The notes: generated from the letters alone by a model not told the origin. Positions 14,053-23,987 are shown, counted from the first letter of the stretch. The stretch: DNA of 64,000 nucleotides from Copromyces sp. CBS 386.78 (GCA_030685235.1 MU839116.1:124001-188000); one strand, 5' to 3'. Made by a program: numbers and translations.

Positions 14053-14933
14053 TTTGGCGGTTGGTGTGGGATTCTTTTGGGTGGGTGGTGGTGGGTGTAG
14101 GTGACTTTCGAGAAGGGAGGTTGAAGACTTGGTGATAGCTTCAAGCTGGTGCCGCTGCCTCTGTGTGAATCAGCTGTTGGTTGGTTAGCAGTGTAGCTTG
14201 ACGGCGTGACGTAGCCTGGGTACCTCCGACAGCAGGCGGACTGTAGGTACGAAGCTAACTGGGATTGGACTTACAAGCGTGTCGTCTACAATGTCGGGGA
14301 TCGGTGCTTCGGTGTTGCGGTCGCAGTTCACAAAGTTGTCAACTGAATGTTGCCCGAATTGGAGACACACGCCGGCTCCGCTACGGTGGTGGGAGGCTCT
14401 GTACTCTGTCTCCACAATCCGCATTCCAATGTGGGGCACTGCTCGTGGAAATCCAGACTGCCTGACCCCTGGCGGCAGAAAGCTTCACGGTGTTGACTGC
14501 CCCTAGCTCCCGGGCTGCTCTGCCCCGCGATTTGTGCGGCTATACTCGTCAGGGCTAGAAACGCCTCAGTCTGACCCCAAGCTTCGCTTGGGGTCCCAGA
14601 GGGCGTTTCTAGCCCAGACGAGTAGCAGCCGTCCCACCGTCACCCACCGGGCCAAGCGCGCCCGTGATGCAGTGTGATGCGGGGGAGCTTCTCGTCTTAA
14701 AGCTTCTCCGAATTCTGGATAATGGGGAGAAATTTGGGAATGTTCTTGTGACGGAGTGCGAATTGTATATAGAGAGATTGTATGTTCCCTTTTACTACTC
14801 AATCGACTGTGGCCTTTATCTTCTCTTTCTGTTTACTTGTGTGGTTGATTCCTGTGGTACCCTCCTCTTGTAGCCTCTAGATACCCCACCACCATCACTT
14901 ATACCCATCAGTCCGACAACAACCACAATCACA
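14053..14933. other. Divergent region between ard1 and the SDR gene
   Basis: This 0.9 kb lies between two outward-facing genes and holds both promoters. Apart from the foldback element at 14545-14622 I see no coding signal. Confidence 0.6.
14545..14622. repeat. 78-bp TA-flanked foldback (near-perfect hairpin)
   Basis: The left arm CTCGTCAGGGCTAGAAACGC (14545-14564, plus one C) pairs with the right arm at 14602-14622 over 21 positions with one A/A mismatch. Inside it, a second stem gaccccaagc / gcttggggtc (14573-14582, 14586-14595) closes on a three-base loop. TA dinucleotides sit immediately outside both ends (14543-14544, 14623-14624), as expected for insertion at a TA target. It could be a very small MITE, or a hairpin RNA source or cruciform unrelated to transposition. 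Confidence 0.75.
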
Positions 14934-15844
14934 ATGTCTCATCAACCACTCAAGGGCAAGCTCGCCATTGTTTCCGGCTCTTCTAGAGGTTAGTAACTCT
15001 TACCCTTCTCGAAATCACCTTCAAAACACCAACACAAACATCACCAGGCATCGGCGCCGCCATCGCCGAGAACCTCGCCTCCAAAGGCTGCAACCTCATC
15101 CTCAACTACACCACCCCCTCCTCCGCCTCCCTAACCTCCGAGCTCTCCGACCGCCTCAACAAGACCTACTCTGTCTCCTCTGTCCCCGTACAAGCCGACA
15201 TTGGCACTCTCGAAGGCCCGCAAGCCATCATCGCCGCCGCCAAGTCCGCCTTCTCCAAGCCCGATGGCTCCCTCCAGATCGACATCATCATCAACAACGC
15301 CGGCATTGCCCGCAACGACATGATCCCCAACGTCAAGGTGGACGACTTCACAGAGACCTACCGCGTCAACGTTCTTGGACCTTTACTGCTCGTCCAGGCC
15401 GCCCAGCCTTACCTCCCCAAGGACCGCTCCGGCCGCATCGTCAACATCTCCTCCGTCTCTTCATCGGCCGGCTTTGTAGGCCAGTCCGTCTACGGCGGCT
15501 CCAAGGCCGCCATCGAGGCCATGACCCGCACTTGGAGCCGTGAGCTGGCTGAGAACTGCACGGTGAACGCTGTCAACCCGGGTCCCGTGGAGGGACCCAT
15601 GTACGCGTCCAACTCGGAGGAGTTCCTGGAGGGCATCGAGGGGTGGATCAAGCACACGCCGCTGATGAAGGCGAGGGAGGATCTGCATGGCAAGGAGGCC
15701 GTGGAGGAGGCGAAGCAGTGGCATGGCAGGCTGGCGAAGACGGGGGAGATTGCGGGCGTGGTGGGCATGTTGTGTGGTGAGGAGGCCGGGTGGTGTACGG
15801 GACAGGTTGTTTGCGCTAATGGGGGGATGTTAATGTTGCATTAG
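14934..15844 (+). CDS. Short-chain dehydrogenase/reductase (3-oxoacyl-ACP reductase-like)
   Basis: Two exons, 14934-14988 and 15048-15844, encode 283 residues. The protein is a classical SDR. The nucleotide-binding turn SGSSRGIGAAIA is split by the intron after SSR. NNAG lies near residue 100, and the catalytic YxxxK motif (YGGSK) has its Tyr near 167. After it come the NPGPVEG segment and a C-terminal CGEEAGWCTGQVVCANGG typical of FabG-like enzymes. Expected reaction: NAD(P)H-dependent reduction of a carbonyl or the reverse; the substrate cannot be read from sequence. There is no mitochondrial presequence, so a cytosolic role is more likely than mitochondrial fatty acid synthesis. The intron (14989-15047) has donor GTTAGT, less common than GTAAGT. 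Confidence 0.92.
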
Positions 15845-16234
15845 ACTAGATTTAGAGGAAGATGGAAAAATGAAGGTGATTTGAACATAATGGGGAACGT
15901 GGTGCTGTGAAGGCATGGAAGGAAGGTCGTGAATTCGTAAAGATGAAGATGAAAAGGGGAGCTTCTTCCATTGTTTGTTTTGGTTCAGGGGTCGAGCAGC
16001 TGGCGGGTAGCAACCGAGTTACAGTGGACTAGGGATCGCTGATAGGCGCAAAAGTGGGGCCCAACTTTCCTTATCAGTCCCCGTCCAGGCGCGGCAACGA
16101 TGCCCAGATGGCGCCTCGGTCTCTCTTTCAACAAGGCCAAAGTCATCGTCGTCAACAACTCCATTTCACATCTTCATGTGCTGATTTATTCCCCATCTTC
16201 CTCTCATTTTTCCATTTGATTCCCACCACACAAC
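15845..16234. other. Short intergenic region before the SPF45-like gene
   Basis: About 390 bases contain the SDR 3' end and the leader of the next gene. A pyrimidine-rich leader precedes the start (CACAACATGTCAGG). Nothing else was seen. Confidence 0.5.
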
Positions 16235-18089
16235 ATGTCAGGACCACCTCCCGCGCGAGGAGGCCTGTCCCTCTACGCCAACCTCCTCGACCCCAGTGGC
16301 CCAAGCGACTCGCCAGCTGCTGCCAATAATGATGCTGTCGCAAACAAGCAAGAAGACCTTCCGGCAAAGAAGGCCATAAATCCAGGTCAGCAAATTGCTC
16401 GGGTCGTTCTCGTATATGCGCAGTTGCTAATCGAGACCTAACAGCATTCGCCTTTCAACCCATCCGCCGTCCACAAGTCAAACAACCAAACAAGCCCAAA
16501 CCAACCCTCCCCAAGGCGCCACCCTCGGTATCCATAGCAGCTGTCGCACAAACCGTCAAGACATCCGAACCCGACAACAATGGCACTACTGCTACCACAA
16601 CAACAACATCAGCAGCGGCTGCCGCTGCGCCCCAACAGCGCAACACTCTAGCCGACTGGGTAGCCACCGAAGACGACGAGTACCTCTACAGCGGATCCAA
16701 CAACCGACGAGAACGCGGCGGGCGCAGAAAGAAGAAGAAGAAGAACGATGACCGGCCAGTTGAGACCAATTGGGACGAACTCTATGATCCAGCAAGACCT
16801 ACGAATGTCGAGGAATACCTGCGCAGCGACGAGCGCATCAGGGAGATCCGCGATTGGAAGGCAGTGCTGTATGCGCATAGACGGAAGAGAAGGGATAGTT
16901 TTGATAGCAGGAGGAGTGATGAGGAGGAGGAAGAAGAGGATAGGCGGGTTATGAATAGTATGTTCATGAATTTGGGGTCAATACTGTCTGGAAGAACAAC
17001 TGCTGACAGGATACACTACAGACCAGTTCGCGCCTCCGGCTTCTTTCTCGTTCGCACCACCACCCATGTCACCAACACGAGTTACAACAACTGCATCAGC
17101 ACCGGCGCCAGCGGTAGCAATACCAGTAGACGAATCCGCCGACGAAGCCTACGCCCGAAGACTAGCATTATCCGGCATGGCGCCACCACCACGATCGCCT
17201 TCCCCTCTTCAACCACCGCAAGCACCCGCAGAACTTTCAACAACAGACCCGGCAACTATATCCCGCGCTCCAGTCCGCTACGAAGCACCTCAACAACCGC
17301 CTTCCGCCCCCGAAGGTTCCGGAGACGACGCAATGGACCTCGATACGTCCGACAACGAAGAAGTCAACTACGACGCCATTCCCGTCCCTCTTGGCGGTAC
17401 CGACTCCGCCTCTCCCGCCCCAGAAGATGCCTCGGACGCTCCCAAATCAAAACTCCCCGGCCAAGCCGGCTTCGCCGCGCGTCTCATGTCGAAATACGGC
17501 TGGACCGCCGGCTCCGGCTTGGGAGCCTCGGAATCAGGCATCACCTCGGCATTACAAGTCAAAGTGGAGAAGCGCAAGAAGCGCTCGGATGCTGAAGGTG
17601 GTGGGTGGGCGGAGCCGGGAGGGCGGGGGAAGATCATTGCTGGGAAATCTGCATCGTCAAAGGAAGCAGAGGAGAAGGATGGCGGCAGGTTTGGCAAGAT
17701 GAGCGAAGTGATTGTGTTGGATCATATGCTTGATGGGATGAGTGATGAGGAGCTGAGGCAGGAGGTGGAAGGGGGGGAGTTGTATGAGGAAATTGGCACC
17801 GAGTGTGGTGAGAAGTATGGAAGGGTTACGAGGTTGTTTGTGGAGAGGGAGGGGAGGAGGGTGTTCATTCGGTTTACGGATGGGGTTTCGGCTTTGAGGG
17901 TAAGTACTTGTTCTTTTTTCACTGCGGATGGGATGGGATGGGATGGTGATGTTGAGGGATGTGTTTTTTGCTAACTTGGTGATACAACTACAGGCTGTCA
18001 ACGCCCTCGAAGGTCGTATCTTTAATGGGAACGCGATCGTTCCGAGGTTTTATGACTTGGAGAAGTTTGAGGCGGGGGTATATAAGTAG
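16235..18089 (+). CDS. SPF45/RBM17-like splicing factor (G-patch plus UHM)
   Basis: Four exons, 16235-16385, 16445-16957, 17022-17899 and 17994-18089, encode 545 residues. The N-terminus (MSGPPPARGGLSLYANLLDP) is the conserved SPF45 start. It is followed by a basic segment (GGRRKKKKKN) and EYLRSDERIREIRDWK. The G-patch lies at about 367-410 (AARLMSKYGWTAGSGLGA). The C-terminal U2AF-homology motif is at about 450-545 (VIVLDHMLDG, CGEKYGRVTRLFVE, VFIRFTDGVSALRAVNALEG), ending in the RFYDLEKFE form typical of UHMs. Family role: a nuclear factor that binds ULM peptides of SF1, U2AF or SF3b and influences 3' splice-site choice. The last intron splits the UHM between its RNP-like strand and helix B. 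The assignment is strong. Confidence 0.95.
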
Positions 18090-18566
18090 TTATATACCCA
18101 GTATCAGCAAGTGTCGATAAGTACTCTTGTTGCTTAGCAACTGAACCATATACCAGACCTATCACCCCCCTAACCCCCTTGATGTGCCGAACCGAATCAT
18201 TCTCAAATAAAGAAACAACGAACCATGCCTCGTCAGAATCCCATCACTCCTGCATCAAAACGATAAAACCCCTATCGTCCATTCCTAGAGGTCTTTTCTG
18301 TCCGTTAATATCCCTCTCTATCGACCCTTCCCTGATCTTTCGCTCAGTGCAATATCATCCCATCCTCAGCTTAGTCTTCCATCACCCTCAAGTCAATGTC
18401 GATATCAGCTCAGTTATTTATAAGACAGAAGGAAGTCTTGCCAGGCAGGGCCTTGCCAGTGCCAGCGAGTGCCAACCGAGCAACTTTGCTCTTCTCTCCT
18501 CTCTTCAACCAACCCTCTGTGTGCTTGTCTCGTGGCTTGTCCAGCCATGGGTATCAACTTTGATAC

Positions 18567-18602
<36 letters not shown>

Positions 18603-18624
18603 TGGAGACTGGCTTCTTAAACTA
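18090..18624. other. Intergenic region with (GAC)n tract and 24-bp hairpin
   Basis: The SPF45 3' region is followed by a GAC trinucleotide run at 18568-18600 and a perfect hairpin GGCTTCTTAA-acta-TTAAGAAGCC at 18611-18634. The hairpin overlaps the stop codon of the minus-strand proline-rich ORF. A plus-strand ORF through the GAC run (MGINFDTDDDD, from 18547) has a fair start context but becomes Arg-rich low-complexity sequence antisense to the proline-rich ORF, so I do not call it. Confidence 0.5.
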
Positions 18625-18936
18625 TTAAGAAGCCTCACCCTCTCGCGGAGCCTCTCCCCCAGTGCCACCTGCACCCTCACCCTCACCCTCACTACCAGCC
18701 TCAGGCGCAGGCACAGCAGGCGGAGCAGGAGAAGGCGACCCAGGCAAAGGCGAAGCAGGCGCAGGCGTATTAGGCGGAACCCTCGGGGCGGGACGACGAG
18801 GGCGAGGGCGAGCAGCAGTCTGAGGAGGTCCCGCGGGTCTGAGAGGGGGCCAGAACCAGGGACGGGGATGGAGAGGGAATAGAGGGGAGGGACGGTCTTT
18901 CTTGGTGTTCCTGGGGGTTTTGGGGTAGGGGGCCAT
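18625..18936 (-). CDS. Small proline-rich hypothetical protein
   Basis: This single ORF of 103 residues begins in an excellent fungal start context (ACAAAATGGCC). The sequence MAPYPKTPRNTKKDRPSP is basic. Residues 20-75 are Pro/Arg/Ala-rich with repeated PAP and SPLPGSPSP motifs, and the end is Gly/Glu-rich (SEGEGEGAGGTGGEAPREGE). No domain is recognised. Low complexity means the frame is less certain than its length suggests, but the start context and the charge pattern (basic head, acidic tail) favour a real gene. Its stop codon sits in a 24-bp hairpin. Confidence 0.45.
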   Translation of the reverse strand: MAPYPKTPRNTKKDRPSPLFPLHPRPWFWPPLRPAGPPQTAARPRPRRPAPRVPPNTPAPASPLPGSPSPAPPAVPAPEAGSEGEGEGAGGTGGEAPREGEAS

Positions 18937-19107
18937 TTTGTTGGTGTTGGGTTGGGTGGTGGGCGAGGGGTTTGGGTTGGGTGGTTGGGTTCGGATTGAA
19001 TGGAAAAGGCGGAAGGTAATAGCTTGGTTGGCTTGGTTTGGTCTGATGAGATTGTGAAGGTTGGTGAAGGCTGGCTTAACTCGAGATGAGGAAAGAGGAA
19101 CGAGGAA

Positions 19108-19446
19108 CTATGGTTGGTGATGATGAGAAGAGAGAAAAGGGAGAAAGTCCAAGATCTGCTGAAAGAAGATATGGAGAGGAAGATACTTATACGAGTGCCA
19201 GACGAAGGGTTTGGAACACTCAATAAGATCAACATCAATAGAAGTGGCAGACGATGGTTCGAAACACACAATAACATCAACCTCAACAGGAATAGCAAAC
19301 GAGTCATTGAAATTCACAATAGCAGCATCAACCTCCTCTGAATAGATCGTTCCCCTTGTTCCCATGTGCACTCGACAGGTATCTTCAACATAAGCAATGG
19401 GAACATAAAATCCATGATCATCCGGCACTTCTGCACATACACACAT
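19108..19446 (-). CDS. Hypothetical ORF with 16-residue tandem repeats
   Basis: The ORF encodes 112 residues from the first ATG (MCVCAEVPDDHGFYVPIAY); the frame closes upstream at a TAG. The underlying DNA has a 48-bp direct repeat (19216-19263, 19264-19311, partial to about 19340). In this frame it yields 16-residue units with a conserved core: VNFNDSFAIPVEVDVI, then VCFEPSSATSIDVDLI. A repeat period divisible by three, with hydrophobic and Asp positions kept, favours coding on this strand. No family is recognised. It may be a remnant or a piece of a spliced gene. Confidence 0.35.
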   Translation of the reverse strand: MCVCAEVPDDHGFYVPIAYVEDTCRVHMGTRGTIYSEEVDAAIVNFNDSFAIPVEVDVIVCFEPSSATSIDVDLIECSKPFVWHSYKYLPLHIFFQQILDFLPFLSSHHHQP

Positions 19447-19522
19447 TCGTCCCCAATCCAATACAGGAACATACTACGTTCAATGCCTCGTCGATACTGT
19501 GCTCTGCTGAAGCGGCACCCAA

Positions 19523-20539
19523 ATGCATCCAAGCACAGTCGGCCCCAAAAGATCGACTCTACAAGCAATTGCGGGATTCTATATCTTTACTGCTGGTCAA
19601 CGAAGGAGCGAACATTCCTACTGCGTTCAATGCTCATCCAGCTTACCTGTACTTGAAGCGCAGGAAGACGCGTCGGGTACCTGGCCCTTCATGGGCGTGG
19701 GGACTTGGACTCCGGGAGACATCGCCAAAGGCTCCCCAACCTTGACAAACGACGACATCAACAAAAGCGCGTTTTTCAATTTCCTGGACTTCGGAGACCA
19801 GCTCAAGCTTACGAAGATTCTGACGAAAGCGGCGACGTTCGCCGATAAAGGGATCTCACAAACCAAATATGCCAAGCAAGCACTGTCCATCAGGAACACC
19901 AAAGACCTGGCAGGGCCAGCAGTCTTCACGACGGTCATCGACGGTCTCGCCAAGAAGCCCGACATCTACACCATTCAGGCTACGCAGATTGCGTACCAGA
20001 TCGTCGGGGATAAGGCGGGTCACGCAAATGAACAAAGTTGCGATCTCCCCGTCTACCTACATTTTCGGGGCCGTCGACACAGAGGGCCTAGTTCTAGGCT
20101 CCATGGACCAGCACATGGAGATTCCCGGGTAACAATGCCCAACGGTTGGCTACGAGCGGAAATCTTTGAACTCCAAACCGATCTCCACCACTCCCACGAC
20201 ACCAGGTTCACCATTGGAACCAACCCGGGCGGGGAGGTAACCAAACTCTCCGGCCTCCCAAACGCGGACGATCTAGCAAAACGTATGGCCAATTGGTTCT
20301 GGTTCATCGTCCTGAGCGCCAGCGTCATGTTCATCCTCGGCACCAGCATTGGGCAGTGCGATCACACCGAAGCGTCAACACTAGGGAACACTGGGGTCAA
20401 CGCACTCCTAGAAAACGACCACGGAGTATCCTTCAGCGATGCCGTACGTTTCATCGTCAAGAGATCCGACAAGCTGGACCCACCGAGGAAACGCGACAAT
20501 TCATACCAGACACTGTACCTAATTACAATAAGACAGTGA
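19523..20539 (+). pseudogene. Frame-shifted hypothetical gene (338-codon ORF, probably decayed)
   Basis: The open frame contains stretches that look genuinely protein-like, such as FFNFLDFGDQLKLTKILTKA and KKPDIYTIQATQIAYQIV, and a C-terminal hydrophobic segment (WFWFIVLSASVMFILG). Between about 20030 and 20132 this frame turns into Arg/His-rich text. Another frame of the same bases reads sensibly (MNKVAISPSTYIFGAVDTEG), after which the first frame becomes sensible again. Two compensating indels in an older gene explain this best. No homology is recognised. It could be translated as it stands. Confidence 0.35.
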
Positions 20540-20560
20540 TGAAATCATGGACAGAGGGAG

Positions 20561-20614
20561 AGGGGACGACCCGAGGAGCGGCGGTAGAGGGGACGACCCG
20601 AGGAGCGGCGGGAG
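20561..20614. repeat. 27-bp tandem duplication, GC-rich
   Basis: Two adjacent 27-base copies (aggggacgacccgaggagcg followed by gcggtag or gcgggag) lie just after the stop of the 19523-20539 ORF. They differ at one position. Confidence 0.85.
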
Positions 20615-21218
20615 GGAGACGGCGGAGGGAAGGGAGGGGGGGAGGATACGGCGACCCAGACTTCTAGATCGATACAGTCGTGAGAGAAGTTAAGACTTTG
20701 CTAGACCACTAGTATGACGTCTACAATGGGACAGGTGTTGTTGTCGTCAAAATCGACGAGGACGAAATGCTCCGAGTCGACGGACTTGGCGGAAAGTTGG
20801 CAAAAGAGAAAAAAAAATCAAAAATAATCGCCCTGTGGTGCAATCTTAACGCTTTGGTCAAATTTGAGGCAATGGTGATATGGCTGAGAGCTCGTGGATA
20901 AGAAACAGATCTTTCGTCTCATATTCTTTTGGTCGGGCAGGTTGGGAAGATGGGATGAGATAGACGTTCATCTGATCTCTTAATTTCATTCTGAGAAAGG
21001 TGGGGGAATATGATGAAAATATGTATTGGACGCAGGGAAATGTTTGAGGGAAGTCACTGAAGGTGTAATGCCTCTTGCTCGTCACGTTCTGAGTGTGTGA
21101 GGGCCTGCGATATGGGTCCTGTCCTTTCGACGGCATGTGATCTTGGGCCCAGCCTCTGTAGATAAATGATGCCATCTGCCTGATGGTGATGCGTGTAGAT
21201 TAGCGTTTATGCAACGGC

Positions 21219-21855
21219 ATGTTCAACCTAGCAAACCAACTTTTCTACGCCGACTACGCCAAAATGAAGTATGGCGAGTTGTGTGATCCTCTCCATCCTA
21301 GCCATGCCAACGCGTGCGTTCCCGCATCATCACCGGCCGCAACCCATCCTTAAAATCAAGCCCGGCAGGTAGCCTCTTACCTGTGTTCTTGCATATGCCG
21401 AACACAAGTCTAAGTCTACTCGGTCGGAACATCCAAGCTCAACCGGATACAACTAAGTAAAGGGTGCCTTAGAGCTACTCTCCGACTTCGTCAAGTGTTG
21501 CCCCGACGTATCTCCTAAGGACTTTGTCGTCATTTCGGCCTATAAGCCGAATGTGGAATACGGCAATAAAATCCTTAAGAACCTGCCGCTATTGGGAGAT
21601 ATGCCGCCTGTGCAGACTGCTGATTCCTTCCAAGGCCGAGAAGGCTCGATTGCGGTAATTATTACCGGTACCAAGGAAGGTGTCAGCGCCGGTTTCGTTT
21701 CCGATGAGAATCGGCTTAGTTATGGGTCCCATTTACGAAGGATAGGTTCCCATTATTTAGTCTCAGGTGCGATATTAACGCGTTCACCACACTCGTATGG
21801 GAGACATCCCTCTGTCACGTCTTCAACAAGCCGAAGCGGTTCACCGGCATGATGG
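21219..21855 (+). pseudogene. Relic of a superfamily 1 (Upf1-like) helicase gene
   Basis: Three pieces in different frames line up in order with the C-terminal half of fungal SF1 helicases. About 21219-21353 reads MFNLANQLFYADYAKMKYGE; about 21370-21456 contains LLPVFLHMPNT. From 21457 there is a long piece with LLSDFVKCCPDVSPKDFVVI, SAYKPNVEYGNK and the diagnostic motif V/VI block VQTADSFQGREGSIAVIITG, ending GFVSDENRLSY. Stops and frame changes separate the pieces, and the N-terminal Walker A and B motifs are absent. The expected MLTRQR block after NRL is replaced by unrelated sequence. The remnant is not AT-rich and has no obvious excess of TpA, so decay by indels and deletion seems more likely than RIP. 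Confidence 0.65.
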
Positions 21856-22089
21856 ACATGATCGGTGATGACGAGTTCGTTGCGCAGTACGAAGATGGCC
21901 ATGATTGCGTCGTCAAGTCCGACACCTCGGCTGAAATCCGTGACGCCTTGCGTGATATTGAGCATCGTTGGGGGTTCAAATGGTCTGGCTTGAGTGGCCC
22001 ATACATTGGCGGTTGCAAGACACCAGGTGACATGTCCCTTTCTTTCTCACGCGTCCTTCTTCCTCAACCATCAACATCCACCTCACAGT
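21771..22089 (+). pseudogene. Unidentified coding-like fragment
   Basis: An open frame of about 106 codons without its own convincing start includes GDDEFVAQYEDGHDCVVKSD and ALRDIEHRWGFKWSGLSGPY. Base use looks coding (acidic, balanced composition). It begins where the helicase relic loses its similarity, so it may be a piece of another gene joined there. No family is recognised. Confidence 0.3.
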
Positions 22090-22135
22090 AATCCCCTGCT
22101 TCTTTCTTCAACCGCACGCGACCCAATCCTCCACC

Positions 22136-23381
22136 ATGTCCGGAGACAACTCGCCTGCCTCAACAATGGGGTATCGAAGCTGAAGCCTACGAGGAGATCC
22201 TCCCTCAACCGGGAGAAGTTTGCCCGCCTAGACTCGAACCAGCTAGAGGTTTCGACCGTGCCACCGACTGGCGATTTCCCAGGTATACGAAGAGTGGGAG
22301 ACTGGATATCGCAAGATCCGCACCATACGAGATTTGGGGCGACGACAAGAATGACGAGAGTACCTTCACTCGAGCGTTTGGAACAGATCTCCACCCACCG
22401 GCTGATTGGCAAGCCAAGTCCGCCCAGCCCAACAAGATTCCGTGGAAAAGTTTGGCCCTCGGAATGGCCAACCAAAGGTCATTGAAGACGCCGGGTTTGG
22501 GGCCCGTTATCAGCCCGATGCCGCAGATCCAGACAGTGCCAAGCTCGAGCTTAGTCGTCAACACACCATCGTCTGCGGCAATAGCTTCAGCCCATCATAC
22601 GAAGGCGGACATCCAGAATTCCAGATTGCGTTATTGCGTCGGGCGTGGCCGACGACGTTCGGCGGAGTCTCAAGGAGATCGAGCGCTGCTCTCCATACCC
22701 TTGGCACAAGAGACCGTCTATACTATGTATACAAACAAGTGTGGCGCCAATGGTGCAGCATAGAAACATGGTCCGTCTAGCAAATTCTTGGTGCTATCCA
22801 GCGCCGAACATTGGTACTGCAACCACCAGTCCCCAGCACGTCCAGCCGAGGATGATGAGTTGCTAGATTGTACCGTTGCTGACGAGGAGATACCCACCCG
22901 GCCCTTACGTCTATCCAGCCGATGCCGAGACGTCGCTATTGAGGGACGAGAACGAGACCCGGCCACACAACTAACAGAGCATGTGGGGGACTGGAACTCG
23001 CCAACATTGTCCGTGAGGAGCGCCGCGGAGTATGTTGCTACAGAGGAAGAGCGCCGAAAGTTTGGCCGCCTGGATCTAATGGCCGCTAGGATGTTCGTGA
23101 GGATCTGCCTTCCTCGTCACCAACAATGTGTACCACACAAAACCGCTTCCGGCACAAAGCTGGACCGCAGGGGTACGTACCAAGGACCTTGCCAAAACTG
23201 GTGGAAGCTTAGGAGAGCATTGCCGGACCATTGTGTAAAGAGCCCTCGCGAAACTCGTGCGTGCGTGGGTGATGGCACGTTGATCGGGTCGGACGGAGAC
23301 ATGGACCAACCTCGATCCTCGATCCTCATACCATTCTCGTCGAGCTTTCCTTGTTGGGGACTTCGTTGCCAACGTTCTTGA
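22136..23381 (+). pseudogene. Frame-shifted hypothetical gene with intact leader and start
   Basis: A pyrimidine/CA-rich leader and a strong start (CTCCACCATGTCC) precede MSGDNSPAST, but the frame stops 15 codons in. A +1 frame then runs protein-like (IEAEAYEEILPQPGEV, EIWGDDKNDESTFTRAFGTD). From about 22406 the original frame becomes the plausible one (KFGPRNGQPKVIEDAGFGAR, QHTIVCGNSFSPSYEGG). Near 22788 a third segment appears (RPAEDDELLDCTVADEE, AAEYVATEEERRKFGRLDL). No intron explains these switches. I read it as a gene broken by several indels. Family unknown. Confidence 0.35.
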
Positions 23382-23708
23382 TTCATCTTGGCTTGCTTGT
23401 GATATTTGGTACTGTTTGGTAAATAAGTGAGTTAGTTAGGTGGCACTGTAGAAGAAGGACCAAAGAGGTGATGTCGGGTTGAATTGATGCAACTACCTTC
23501 TCCACCGGTGAAGCGTGTCCAGAAGAAGAAGAAGAAGAAGAAACCAAGGTACAAGTCATTCATTACATTGGATGATAGGTACCTAATGACGACGCTCTTG
23601 CTTGATCTATTCCCTTTCGTTCAATCTACGTACACCTTGCAATGGCCATCTCCAGTGACTCTGAGCAAGTCATGTCATCTTGGTTCATGCCCTGCCCTGC
23701 CCTTTCTA
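23382..23708. other. Short intergenic stretch
   Basis: About 330 bases of mixed sequence with an AAG/AAGA-rich patch at 23520-23545 show no gene signal. Confidence 0.4.
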
Positions 23709-23987
23709 TCACCCTCTTGACAGTTTTCTCGAGTCCTTTGGCACGCATCGAATCTTCCCTGAACCTTCTATGCCTGTGAAGCTGAATCGGTGACTTTTCT
23801 TCTCCAAGATCTTCTTGTCAGCGAGCTCGGTGTAGACATCGATGTAGACGTCGATGGTCATGTGAGGACGGGAGGAAGACAAGAGAAATTTAATAGTTGC
23901 TTGAGTGACGCCGAATAGGTATCTCTTACAGCAAGCAGGCTTGTCGGTCAAGCGGACGGGACTGAGTAAGCTCTCTGCTCTCTCCAT
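23709..23987 (-). CDS. Small hypothetical ORF with Neurospora-like codon use
   Basis: The ORF encodes 92 residues from an ATG (MERAESLLSPVRLTDKPACC). Its second half, MTIDVYIDVYTELADKKILE, uses almost only C- or G-ending codons (GAC GTC TAC ATC GAT GTC TAC ACC GAG CTC), the local bias of expressed genes. The first half may include an intron: a GTAAGAG donor occurs after ACC, though I found no clear acceptor. No family is recognised. It might be the conserved exon of a gene only partly read here. Confidence 0.35.
   Translation of the reverse strand: MERAESLLSPVRLTDKPACCKRYLFGVTQATIKFLLSSSRPHMTIDVYIDVYTELADKKILEKKSHRFSFTGIEGSGKIRCVPKDSRKLSRG

Noticed and set aside
18414..19307. 297-codon minus-strand ORF rich in Leu, Pro, Arg and Ser
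   Set aside because: It is low-complexity in a different frame from the proline-rich ORF, passes through the GAC run as poly-Ser and has no motif. It looks like an open frame allowed by composition.
22205..22270. B-box-like GGTTCGAGTC on the minus strand
   Set aside because: The stem around it does not pair and no A box lies at the right distance.
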